Assembly (NCBI GenBank): GCA_001184395.1
Contig: LFLF01000019.1
Location: forward strand, 1 to 41,681
DNA length: 41,681 bases
Source of the DNA: Candidatus Paraburkholderia calva
GTDB lineage: Bacteria > Pseudomonadota > Gammaproteobacteria > Burkholderiales > Burkholderiaceae
Direction of reading: 5' to 3'
Position 1 is the stretch's first letter; each line of letters starts with the position of its first letter. The position numbers and the translations under genes are program-made. A model generated the notes under the pieces. It searched no databases and had not been told where the DNA came from. It worked only from the letters and a program-made list of their open reading frames with translations. Positions 29,742 to 37,614 of the stretch are shown here, in pieces.

Positions 29742-30389
29742 TCACCTGCCCCCACATCCCCCGGCGAACGACCCCTCCCAGTCAAAGGAACCAAGCCATG
29801 CAGCCAACACCGCCGAAGGTGGCAATGCGTCCAGATGTGGGCCATCTCCCCACGAGGACGCGTCGGTCGCGGCGTAACCTGGGTCTACGCGCAATACCGA
29901 AGCCCGGTATTGTGGAGGGTCATCAAGCGTATCTGCCGCAATCAGGACCGCCGCTTCGCACTGCCGTCGATCGATCAGCGAAACCGCCATCGCCAATGCC
30001 CAGCGAAGCGCGTCCGCTCCTCCCGACAGCGCGAAGGTGGGTCCATGCGTCGAAAGCGCGAGTGCAGGATAAGTCGCCAGCATCGTCGCACTGGCTCGCG
30101 CGAAAATGGCTTGTCGTGGCCGCCCACCCTCCGATAGCGCCTGCGCAACACGCGCGATATGCGTACGGCAGCCGAGATCTGTAACCGCGATGATCGCCGT
30201 TAGCTCGGGAAACGATCCGGTGCGCAACTGCGCGCGATACAGTGCGCCGAGTGCCGCGCCGACCAGCGGGTCGTAACGTTTGTCCTTCAGTTCGAAACCC
30301 GTTTCAACGGGCGAAGCGTCGGACGCGACGAAGCAGCATGCTCCCCGAGCGCACATCACGACAGTTTCGGAAGATGTCAAATCAGGCAT
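29742..30389 (-). CDS. Ketosynthase-like protein lacking the active-site Cys (chain-length-factor-like)
   Basis: ATG 30389 begins one base after the upstream ketosynthase stop. The protein has 215 residues. It aligns with the N-terminal half of a ketosynthase (YDPLVGAALGALYRAQLRTG), and the nucleophile elbow reads GPTFALSGGADALRWALAM, with Leu121 where the partner has Cys138. Short non-catalytic KS homologues occur in aryl-polyene-type clusters, and full-length ones act as chain-length factors in type II PKS (family knowledge). The end GGCGGR may be a frameshift: a neighbouring frame with strong codon bias continues to about 29600 (VEHGHASISAVLACLAGSEA). The intact protein may therefore have been about 275 residues. 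Confidence 0.65.
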   Translation of the reverse strand: MPDLTSSETVVMCARGACCFVASDASPVETGFELKDKRYDPLVGAALGALYRAQLRTGSFPELTAIIAVTDLGCRTHIARVAQALSEGGRPRQAIFARASATMLATYPALALSTHGPTFALSGGADALRWALAMAVSLIDRRQCEAAVLIAADTLDDPPQYRASVLRVDPGYAATDASSWGDGPHLDALPPSAVLAAWLGSFDWEGSFAGGCGGR

Positions 30390-30390
30390 G

Positions 30391-31530
30391 CTAGGCCTCC
30401 TCCAGTAACACCGCAGAATTGACGCCACCGAAGCCGAAGGTGACGGACAACGCATACCGCTCATGTGCTAATCGCTTTCCGAGCATATTGGCCGGTATGA
30501 AGTGCAAGTCCGGATCGGGCTGCTCAAATCCCGCTGTCGGTGGATAGCGGCCATCGCATAGCGCGCGCGTGGCCACAACTACCTCCACCAACCCGGTAGC
30601 ACCCAGCGTATGGCCCAGCGCTCCCTTGGTGCCGCCAACATGCATCTTCCCAAGGGCCGCCGGCCCTATCGCGCGGCGTAGTGCTTCGATTTCGGCGCGG
30701 TCGTTCAAGGGAGTGCCACTGCCATGCGTATTCACATATCCCAAAGCACCCAGTTCGGCACCGCGAAGTGCGACCTGAATTGCCTGAGCGGCGTACTGCC
30801 CGTCAGGATTCGGCGCAACCGCGTCATGCGCATCGCATGACATACCGAAGCCCGCTACCCGGACCTGCGTGCGCAAGCCGAAGCGTTGCAAGCCTCGCTC
30901 ACTAGCCAGCAGCACAAGCGCGGCGGCCTCGCCGAACGAGGTACCGCTGCGTCCAAGATCGAAGGGACGGACCCGATCGCGGCTCTGTGTGCCCAGTGCG
31001 ACGTGCTGCACCAGCTTCCCGGCCGGCAATGAATCGAATGCGATGACCGCGACGAGGTCCACCATCCCTGCGGCGATGCTCACTGCACCGAGACCCAGCG
31101 CGTCAGTTCCGCTCGAACAGGCGCTCGATACGAACTGAATCGGGGGCAGCCGCTTGCCGCCGGACCAGGTTCGCAGTGCACGTTCGAAAGCCCGCCGAGG
31201 ATACCCGGCCTCGGGCCCGGTAAGATCGCCCAGACTGCACGCACCCACCATGAGATCGGCTTCGAGCAAAGCGTCAGGCGCCAGATAGCGTAGCCCTGCG
31301 GCGAGGATCCCTGGTACACGCACATCCCCTTCGATAGTCCTCAGCCTGCCAACCATGCCGGCTCCTGCCAGCCGTTCGACGTTGGGGAACGCTTCGGCTG
31401 CCGGCATTAGACCGGAATATCCCGCCTCGAGTGAGGTGTATAACTCTGGGCCGTATCCGAGGCAGGTCAGGGCGTCCGCATGCACGATCCATACGGGACG
31501 GTGGGACAAAGGATCAGAAGCCGATACCAT
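30391..31530 (-). CDS. Beta-ketoacyl-ACP synthase (FabF-like, type II PKS/FAS)
   Basis: ATG 31530 follows AAGGATATACG and lies inside the 3' end of the dehydratase gene. The protein has 379 residues with the whole catalytic set: Cys138 in VSSACSSGTDAL, His269 in NTHGSGTPLND, Lys302 and His307 in GGTKGALGHTLGATG. The C-terminal FGFGGVNSAVLL loop is also present. It should condense an acyl thioester with malonyl-ACP. Together with the dedicated ACP, dehydratase, thioesterase and ligase, it forms a small discrete fatty-acid/polyene-like synthase. No ketoreductase is visible, so FabG from primary metabolism may serve. The frame is intact. Confidence 0.92.
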   Translation of the reverse strand: MVSASDPLSHRPVWIVHADALTCLGYGPELYTSLEAGYSGLMPAAEAFPNVERLAGAGMVGRLRTIEGDVRVPGILAAGLRYLAPDALLEADLMVGACSLGDLTGPEAGYPRRAFERALRTWSGGKRLPPIQFVSSACSSGTDALGLGAVSIAAGMVDLVAVIAFDSLPAGKLVQHVALGTQSRDRVRPFDLGRSGTSFGEAAALVLLASERGLQRFGLRTQVRVAGFGMSCDAHDAVAPNPDGQYAAQAIQVALRGAELGALGYVNTHGSGTPLNDRAEIEALRRAIGPAALGKMHVGGTKGALGHTLGATGLVEVVVATRALCDGRYPPTAGFEQPDPDLHFIPANMLGKRLAHERYALSVTFGFGGVNSAVLLEEA

Positions 31531-32149
31531 CGTATATCCTTCGCTTGACGCGCACCAGTTCTGCCCTGCCAATCAGTGCCGGCTGAAACGACAGGCCGAC
31601 GGCATTGCGCCCCGCATAAAATGGAAAATCTCGAACACGCGCCTCGAAACCGAACGCGATCGAATGCGCCCCCTTGTCTGCCGTGCGCCAGAGCGCGACA
31701 TCGAGCAGGCTACCGGGCGGCACGGGATGACCCAATTTAATAGCGAGGCTGGAAACCGTCGTCATTTCCTGGTTTCCACCCTCGCCGTGCAGCGCCCGCG
31801 TGGAACCGAGGAACAACACGATGCCAAGTTGAATGACATCTTGCGTCAGGTGAGTCCCAGGATAGATCGCCGCGTCCTCGAAATGTCCCTCGAATGCAGG
31901 ATGTGAGCTCGAAACGGCGCGTACCGCATGCAGCCATCCAGCCTTGAAATCGTGCCTCAACACCTGATCAACACCGATCATCGGATGACGATGTCGCAAA
32001 TACGATTTCAGCTGCGTATGAGTGATCGGACCATCGTGCCGCAATGCCGGATCAGATACGATAATATCGAAACCGACCGTCGCTGCCTCACCGCCAATGT
32101 CGCGTATCCTGTCGTCGGTTTCGTGTAGTTCAGCATTTCTATTGCACAT
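31514..32149 (-). CDS. FabA/FabZ-like 3-hydroxyacyl-ACP dehydratase
   Basis: ATG 32149 follows a GGAGCC sequence and overlaps the thioesterase stop by 11 bases. The protein has 211 residues. A hot-dog dehydratase domain lies at about residues 45-180: His55 in YLRHRHPMIGVDQVL, FEGHFEDAAIYPGTHLTQDV with Asp104 at the position of the second catalytic acid (Asp as in FabA rather than the Glu of FabZ). The N-terminal 40 residues are extra. It should remove water from 3-hydroxyacyl-ACP intermediates. The frame is intact and its 3' end overlaps the ketosynthase gene by 17 bases. Confidence 0.85.
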   Translation of the reverse strand: MCNRNAELHETDDRIRDIGGEAATVGFDIIVSDPALRHDGPITHTQLKSYLRHRHPMIGVDQVLRHDFKAGWLHAVRAVSSSHPAFEGHFEDAAIYPGTHLTQDVIQLGIVLFLGSTRALHGEGGNQEMTTVSSLAIKLGHPVPPGSLLDVALWRTADKGAHSIAFGFEARVRDFPFYAGRNAVGLSFQPALIGRAELVRVKRRIYDGIGF

Positions 32150-32585
32150 GTCCAGGCTCCATGAATCTGCCGGCCTGCGCCGATTCCTGCTGGTCGCTTG
32201 CCCCCAACAATGTCTGATGAAGATCCCGATCGAAGGGCACCGATGTTCGTGTGACGCGATCGACCGCCGCGAGGATACAGGAGATCTCGGTGCAAATTCT
32301 GCCGTCGAGACGCACGATCGCCAGCACGTCGAATCGCGCCCGACGAATCGTCACGAAACGCAATGTCACCTCGAACTGATCGCCATAACTCAACGGATGC
32401 GTGTAAGTTACCATCGCCTGGGCAATTGCGATGTTGTGAGACAAGTGCTCGGGTGGTCGCTCCAGCGAGCGCAGTGAATCGCACAGCGCCTCTTCGAAAA
32501 GTCTCAGATAATTTGAAGCGTGACAGACGCCATCCGCATCGGTTTCGTGATGGTGTAGTCGCCGCCTATAGAAAAATTTTTTCAT
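32139..32585 (-). CDS. 4HBT-type hot-dog acyl thioesterase
   Basis: The protein has 148 residues and starts MKKFFYRRRLHHHETDADG. Asp16 in ETDADGVCHASNYLRLFEEA occupies the catalytic position of the 4-hydroxybenzoyl-CoA thioesterase family. SYGDQFEVTLRFVTIRRARF continues the fold. It should hydrolyse acyl-ACP or acyl-CoA, for release or proofreading. Similar thioesterases are constant members of aryl polyene and related clusters (family knowledge). The start overlaps the aminotransferase stop by an ATGA, and the end overlaps the dehydratase start, so translation is coupled. Confidence 0.85.
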   Translation of the reverse strand: MKKFFYRRRLHHHETDADGVCHASNYLRLFEEALCDSLRSLERPPEHLSHNIAIAQAMVTYTHPLSYGDQFEVTLRFVTIRRARFDVLAIVRLDGRICTEISCILAAVDRVTRTSVPFDRDLHQTLLGASDQQESAQAGRFMEPGHVQ

Positions 32586-34003
32586 TCGTTATCCTTAATA
32601 GTTAAAAGATCACGAAAATCCGATTTTTCGGCAAGCCTGGATGCATAAGTCGCAATGCGGTGGATTCCATCGGTGAGTGACGATTCCGATACAGTCAGCG
32701 GGGGCGTCAACCGCATTGTTTCATTGACACGCGCCGAGCGAACTAGTTTCCGCGAGAAGATGCCGCTCTCGACCTCGACCAGCATGCCATGCCGCAGCAA
32801 TTCATCGCGAATCCGATGCCCCTGTCGTGCCAGGCTGTCGGCCAACTCGATTCCGATCAAAAACCCTTGCCCCCGGACAGCCTTGAAAACACCAGGGTAG
32901 TTTCGGGCTATCTCACGTAATTCCCCAATGGCCCACTCACCCAGCCTGGCCGAACGCGCAAACAGAGCATGACGTTCGACGCGGTCGAGCCCCGCATCGA
33001 CAACCGCAGCCTGGAACGGACGTGCATTGAAAGTTCGCATGCCGATGCCGGCACGCAACGATAGAGACGACCGGCGCCAGGCGACTGCTGAAATCGGAAA
33101 CAGACCGAAACCCAGAGCCTTGCCCAGCGTGACGCAGTCCGGTGCTTTCCCCCGCGGCAAAGCCAGCATGGCACCGGTGCGGAAACCAGTCAACACTTCA
33201 TCGTCGATGAGACGTGCGTCTTCCTTGGAGCACAATCCAAACAGGCTCTCCCACCACGCACCGGAACCGCGCACGACGCCTCCGTCACCAAGGATGCCCT
33301 CGACCACCACCGCCCGAATTCGGCCATGGTATGCCGAAAATACGGTTTGCAAATCATCGAGGTCCCCGTATTGCATGAAAACCACGCGCGTGTTTGCCAT
33401 CCGGGGCAGACCGTCCGTGAATTGACGACGATCCAGCATCTGGTTGGTACCCAGCACCCAGCCATGCCAGGCACCATGGCACGCGATCACCACATCACGT
33501 TCCCGACGCGCGTCAACCCCGCTCGCAAGATGAAAACCATCAAGCAACACAAGTTGCAAGGCAAGGTCCATTGCCTCGGAACCCGTGCTCGTGAAAGTCA
33601 ATTCCCAATCCGTATCCCGAGTTTCTGTATGGTCAGCAAGCAGGCGTTTGATGCGCGAAACCAGCCGAAACCGCTCGACAGAATGAAACTCGTCATTTGT
33701 CGTGGTGGCATGATCAAGGAAACCAGCAAACCTGACTCCTAGGTGCTTGACATCGTCCCCCAGGATGCCGGTCCCATATCCCCCCGTCATGTTGTAAGCA
33801 ATTCCCGTCCTCACGCGGCCGTCGTCCAGCCGTTCCAGCAGCAGGATCTCGTCACCGCGCTGGTCAACGAATGTAAATGGCGTACGGCCGCCGTAGTGAT
33901 CGGCTACGCCATCGCCATCACGTACACAGGCGCGCAAACCAAGATCAAGCTCATCGAACTCCATCACCTTACGGTGAGAAGCAAGGCTCCAAAGTTCATC
34001 CAT
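32582..34003 (-). CDS. Class III PLP-dependent aminotransferase
   Basis: I chose ATG 34003 because GAGCGAGGAC lies just upstream and the 473-residue product fits the class; a TTG at 34090 in the same frame is possible. PLP motifs are in order: FTSTGSEAMDLALQL near 137-151, CHGAWHG near 175-181 (aromatic stacking region), Asp268 in LIDDEVLTGFRTG, and the Schiff-base Lys295 in DCVTLGKALGFG. It transfers an amino group to an aldehyde or keto carbon, often at a chain end or in diamine synthesis. In this operon the acceptor may be an ACP- or acid-linked chain, or an amino-acid semialdehyde; the sequence does not decide. The frame is intact. Confidence 0.88.
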   Translation of the reverse strand: MDELWSLASHRKVMEFDELDLGLRACVRDGDGVADHYGGRTPFTFVDQRGDEILLLERLDDGRVRTGIAYNMTGGYGTGILGDDVKHLGVRFAGFLDHATTTNDEFHSVERFRLVSRIKRLLADHTETRDTDWELTFTSTGSEAMDLALQLVLLDGFHLASGVDARRERDVVIACHGAWHGWVLGTNQMLDRRQFTDGLPRMANTRVVFMQYGDLDDLQTVFSAYHGRIRAVVVEGILGDGGVVRGSGAWWESLFGLCSKEDARLIDDEVLTGFRTGAMLALPRGKAPDCVTLGKALGFGLFPISAVAWRRSSLSLRAGIGMRTFNARPFQAAVVDAGLDRVERHALFARSARLGEWAIGELREIARNYPGVFKAVRGQGFLIGIELADSLARQGHRIRDELLRHGMLVEVESGIFSRKLVRSARVNETMRLTPPLTVSESSLTDGIHRIATYASRLAEKSDFRDLLTIKDNE

Positions 34004-34137
34004 CACGCGTGTCCTCGCTCTCCAGCATACATCGATATATCCAGCCCTGGATCCGAGCGCCCTCAGATAACGCGCGCCAAACCCGACCAATCACCTGACA
34101 ACACCGGTTCCCTCGAGTCGCGACTCTCTCCGCTCGT

Positions 34138-34389
34138 CTACTGGCTGACCTGTGCTCGGCTCAGCACGAACGCAACAATCTCCTGAATCGAGGCAAACGG
34201 CGAAATCACACCGCCCTCGTCGAAACTCACGTCGTACTCCTCTTCTAGGAAGATCCGCAATTCCGTCTGATCGAGACTGTCGAGATCAAGTTCGTCCATG
34301 AGCGTCGCGTTGCGCGCCTCCTCTTTGACCATGTCGTCGACCATAAACATCCGCACCTTCGCTTCTACTTGCTGTTGATCCAGTTTCAT
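34138..34389 (-). CDS. Acyl carrier protein
   Basis: A strong ribosome site (AGGAGGAG) precedes ATG 34389. The protein is acidic, with 83 residues, and Ser38 in DELDLDSLDQTELRIFLEEE is the 4'-phosphopantetheine attachment site. The dedicated ACP carries the growing chain between ligase, KS, dehydratase and thioesterase. It is separated from the ligase by 250 AT-rich bases and from the aminotransferase by 134 bases. A holo-ACP synthase is not present in the window. Confidence 0.93.
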   Translation of the reverse strand: MKLDQQQVEAKVRMFMVDDMVKEEARNATLMDELDLDSLDQTELRIFLEEEYDVSFDEGGVISPFASIQEIVAFVLSRAQVSQ

Positions 34390-34462
34390 AAACTCCTCCT
34401 GGGGGAAAGATCCCGACCCGCTCCGGCAAACGCTGCACTCTGCGCAGGCATCGAGACATTGA

Positions 34463-34639
34463 CTACAAATATAAATTCACTATCAAACCATCCAACTCAA
34501 AATCGTCGTCACATCGCACGATCGGTAGCTCGTCCATCTTCCTCGCGGCGAGATCGAATTTTCCGGTCAGCGCCTCGATTTTCCAACCAACTTCCGATTG
34601 CCAAAACGATAATGAAAAATATATCGCATTGCAAATTAG
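34463..34639 (-). other. Open 58-codon stretch directly behind the ligase stop
   Basis: The same frame as the ligase stays open after its TAG for 58 codons, to a TAG at 34463 (including KIEALTGKFDLAARKMDELP). It has no clear start codon near its beginning; an internal ATG would give 29 residues. It could be a former C-terminal extension of the ligase, a leader-like region before the ACP, or chance. Confidence 0.25.
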
Positions 34640-36070
34640 CTACTTCCGAATGTTCACGGGAAATTCTCGCACTTGCTCCCATCTGGTTGGGATATGCGAA
34701 GTCGGCAAGTAACGCCGCAACTCACGGACCAAGGCGCCGACATCAATCAGTTTGCGAGAGATTAGATAGGCAATCGGAACCTGCCCCAATGCATCGTGGG
34801 CCTCTCCGGTTACCCAGACATCCTCGATACCAGGAAACCTCATTACTACTCCCTCGACAAAGGCCGGATAGATATTTTCACCACCGCGCACAATGACGCG
34901 CTTGAGTCGACCCGCAAAAAAGAACATGCCATCGCGTGAACCAAATAAGTCCCCGGTACGCAGCGTTCCGCCTGGCCGATCTAGAACGGCACACGTGCCC
35001 ACCTCGTCGCCCAGATAACCGTGCATGACCGTTGGTGTTTCAACCAAAAGCTCCCGATATGCGTCATCATATTCGTTCTCGCTCAACGACAACCTCACGT
35101 TCTTCAGCGGCACACCGAGCGGCACCGCTTGATAGTGCTGAATGGTTGGGGCTTCCAGGCGCCATGTTGCGACTCTAGGACCCGCTTCCGTCAAGCCGTA
35201 AGTTGCGAATATTTCCCCACATTTCATTGCGCTTAGTAGGCTCAGGGCTAGATTAGCGCGCATAGCATCTCCGCCTACCATCAATCGTTTCAGTTTTGCA
35301 AGACTATCAGCGGGGAAATTCGCTAGAACACTGGACGGTGTGCCCATGCATGTCGTGACGCCGTAAACGTTCAAAACACGTCGCATATCGACTCGCTGTG
35401 GATCGACCAGGACCCCCTTAGCACCCGCAAGCAAGGTCCCGAGTAATCCCGCGACCAAGCCGTAGCTGTAATTCAGCGGTAAATTAAGTACGACTGTATC
35501 ACTGTAATCCAGACCAATTGCATCAATATGCATAAGCGCATTACGTAGCAAGTTGGAAAATGGATGGATAATGATTTTCGGCATCCCTGTGGAACCGCTA
35601 CTTAAAATTCCGATAAGGCCCGGAAGATGCATTTTTTGCAATTCACACTTGCTTGATCCGCACAATACCTGTGACCCTTCGAATCCCTCGCCTAAAACTG
35701 CATACCCACGCGCCAAAAAAACCGATTTTGTAGCGGCGGTAGCGACAATAAAGCCACCGTCAATCTTCTCTACGATGTCACACATCAAATCGGCCGGCAT
35801 CGTCGGCTTAATGAGAACGGGAAGCAATCCGTATTGCAATGCACCGAAAAGCAAACCAATCGAGTTCCAGTTGACTCTCATTGGTACCAGTAAGGGTGCT
35901 CCCGTCCGGACATCCATTTTTTTGAAATGTCGAACCCAAGCACCCGCCAAATCGATAAGTGAACCAAGTTCTATCTCGTGAGCTTCACCGGTCCAGAGAT
36001 CGCAAAGGTGGCCATGCACATTTTGCTCGAGATGTGCAAAAAATCTATCCAACGCTATGACTCCGGTCAT
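34640..36070 (-). CDS. Acyl/aryl-AMP ligase (ANL superfamily)
   Basis: ATG 36070 follows GAGGAGGT at the right distance. The protein has 476 residues. Adenylation motifs: A3 phosphate loop GILSSGSTGMPKII (about 153-167), A5 ATYGLTEAGP (289-298), A7 RTGDLF (371-376), A8 hinge GRLKRVIVRGGENIYPAF (387-404). The A10 region ends the protein at FPVNIRK, so Lys476 may be the catalytic lysine and the usual residues after it are missing. It should adenylate a carboxylic acid and load it on the ACP. Codon use is clearly AT-richer than in the downstream genes, suggesting a different recent origin. Confidence 0.85.
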   Translation of the reverse strand: MTGVIALDRFFAHLEQNVHGHLCDLWTGEAHEIELGSLIDLAGAWVRHFKKMDVRTGAPLLVPMRVNWNSIGLLFGALQYGLLPVLIKPTMPADLMCDIVEKIDGGFIVATAATKSVFLARGYAVLGEGFEGSQVLCGSSKCELQKMHLPGLIGILSSGSTGMPKIIIHPFSNLLRNALMHIDAIGLDYSDTVVLNLPLNYSYGLVAGLLGTLLAGAKGVLVDPQRVDMRRVLNVYGVTTCMGTPSSVLANFPADSLAKLKRLMVGGDAMRANLALSLLSAMKCGEIFATYGLTEAGPRVATWRLEAPTIQHYQAVPLGVPLKNVRLSLSENEYDDAYRELLVETPTVMHGYLGDEVGTCAVLDRPGGTLRTGDLFGSRDGMFFFAGRLKRVIVRGGENIYPAFVEGVVMRFPGIEDVWVTGEAHDALGQVPIAYLISRKLIDVGALVRELRRYLPTSHIPTRWEQVREFPVNIRK

Positions 36071-36274
36071 GGCTAGCCTACCTCCTCGTAATCGGAATCT
36101 TAGGGTCAAAGTTGTTTATACTCACACATTAGAAATATAGCGGACAGTTTTAGTCTAAAAATGAGCGCGCGAGGTACAGATTGCGACCAAATTTTGAAAG
36201 TCGCTCGTGAATATTTTTCGGATTCAGCTTTTCGCCCTTTTGAAGAGGTCATTGCACGACGCCGATGCGCTTTA
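36071..36274. promoter_or_regulatory. AT-rich leader of the minus-strand biosynthetic operon
   Basis: About 200 AT-rich bases upstream of the ligase with no gene. A promoter for the ligase-ACP-aminotransferase operon is expected here. TATAAA-like (about 36117) and TATATT-like (about 36137) sequences are present, but no convincing -35/-10 pair can be assigned. Confidence 0.3.
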
Positions 36275-36720
36275 CTAACTCCATACTAGTTGACCTGGAT
36301 TGAGATCGGACGCGTAACCGGGCAGAAAATGCAAATCAACTCGCCCGTGTACTGGGACATAATCCTTAACAAATGCCTTCTTATGCGCTAGAAAGCGGAT
36401 GCGGCACTCGTACTTTCGTACTTTGTCGCTCGCCGAGGCGCTTGACCACCGGCGTTTCACCGTGCGGCGCCCACGTTCTGGTACGTACCGTATTAGCACA
36501 GAAGCCTAATGTCCCAGAACAAAATATCCGCTTGCTGCTCACGAGTTCGCCTGGCAATGCTTAGATAGATGTCGCGTTGCCAACGGTTGATGGCTTCTGG
36601 ATCACACTGATAAATCCGTTGTAACGGCTTTTGCGGTGTCAGGTTCAGACATGCGAGCATCGTGCCGATCGATACCAGCCCCAGCGTGACGTGAATTTCC
36701 GTCGCACGAATTCAAGAACA
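36275..36720 (-). mobile_element. IS630-family transposase remnant
   Basis: The minus strand carries pieces of an IS630 transposase in several frames: LNLTPQKPLQRIYQCDPEAI and REQQADILFWD near 36520-36650, then AHKKAFVKDYVPVHGRV and LHFLPGYASDLNPGQLVWS near 36277-36390. The last contains the Asp-Leu-Asn-Pro catalytic region. An internal deletion and frameshifts are evident. It marks the left border of an IS-scarred gap between the two halves of the biosynthetic island. Confidence 0.75.
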
Positions 36721-36987
36721 CTTCCTAAGAGATATCGCTCCAGCATAAACCATGTTTTCGCTAAATTTCTAACTTACGAGTAAGGACAAGGAATTGCACC
36801 ACGTTCATTTCCTCCGCGAGCAATGAAATTAGCTCGCAACACCCATCCTACGGACTTCTGTATACTGATCAACTGTCCATTTGGCCAGGTGCACGCTGTC
36901 GAACACTTCATTAGATTGTCACCATAGCAGTGAATGAGCGAACGGCCAACTCGAACAGGCGGTCGAGCTACGATAACCGTCTATACG
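36721..36987. other. Non-coding AT-rich spacer
   Basis: I see no gene, repeat or regulatory element that can be supported between the IS630 remnant and the next IS5-type remnant. Confidence 0.4.
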
Positions 36988-37505
36988 GCTAAGAATCTCT
37001 GTAAAACCCCTTGGCATATCAACGATAAGTATGACGATTTTTTATAATAAACAACCTCAGAGCATCACAATGACGCAACTTCATCTCGGCTTGAACCTTT
37101 CAACCAAGCGTACATGCAATTGAGAGTTTGCCTACGAGATGAGACGCATTGTGCCGTGGTCGAGTCTAATTGCGTTGATGAGCCGCATTATCCGAACGTG
37201 AAGACAGGACGTTCGCCATTTCCCGTTGCGGCGATATTGCACTTCACTTCATGCAACAGTGGTTCGGTCTGTCGGATCCAGTAATGGAAGAAGCTCCCTA
37301 CGATGTCCTGCTGTATCGTGAGTTCTCGGGCCTCGATGGTACGATGAGCCTTCTCCCAGACGAAACGACCATCTTGCTGTTTGGGCATCTACTTGAAACA
37401 CACAGTATCGCTGCGAAGATCTTTGTGGTGGTCAATGAGATCTTGAGTGACAAAGGATTGATGTTCAAGGTGGGTTCACGCGACCCGGAAATGCAGTCAA
37501 CCTAG
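36988..37505 (+). mobile_element. IS5-family (second type) remnant, plus orientation
   Basis: The left end GGCTAAGAATCTCTGTAAAA matches the outer end of the remnant at 29446. Transposase starts at ATG 37070 (MTQLHLGLNLSTKRTCN), then an in-frame stop, then degenerate pieces (QQWFGLSDPVMEEAPYDVLL, LPDETTILLFGHLLE, NEILSDKGLMFK, SRDPEMQST). The DDE core is lost. It is related to, but independently decayed from, the copy at 28774-29446. The two face away from each other around the ligase-KS operon. Confidence 0.78.
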
Positions 37506-37614
37506 AGGCAGTTTAACTACGTGAGACGCGATCTCGAGAATTGGCGAGGAGAGCCGCTCAAAATCACTACGTTACGTGCGCTGGGCATCGCGTTTTTTGC
37601 GAGGGAACACGTGA

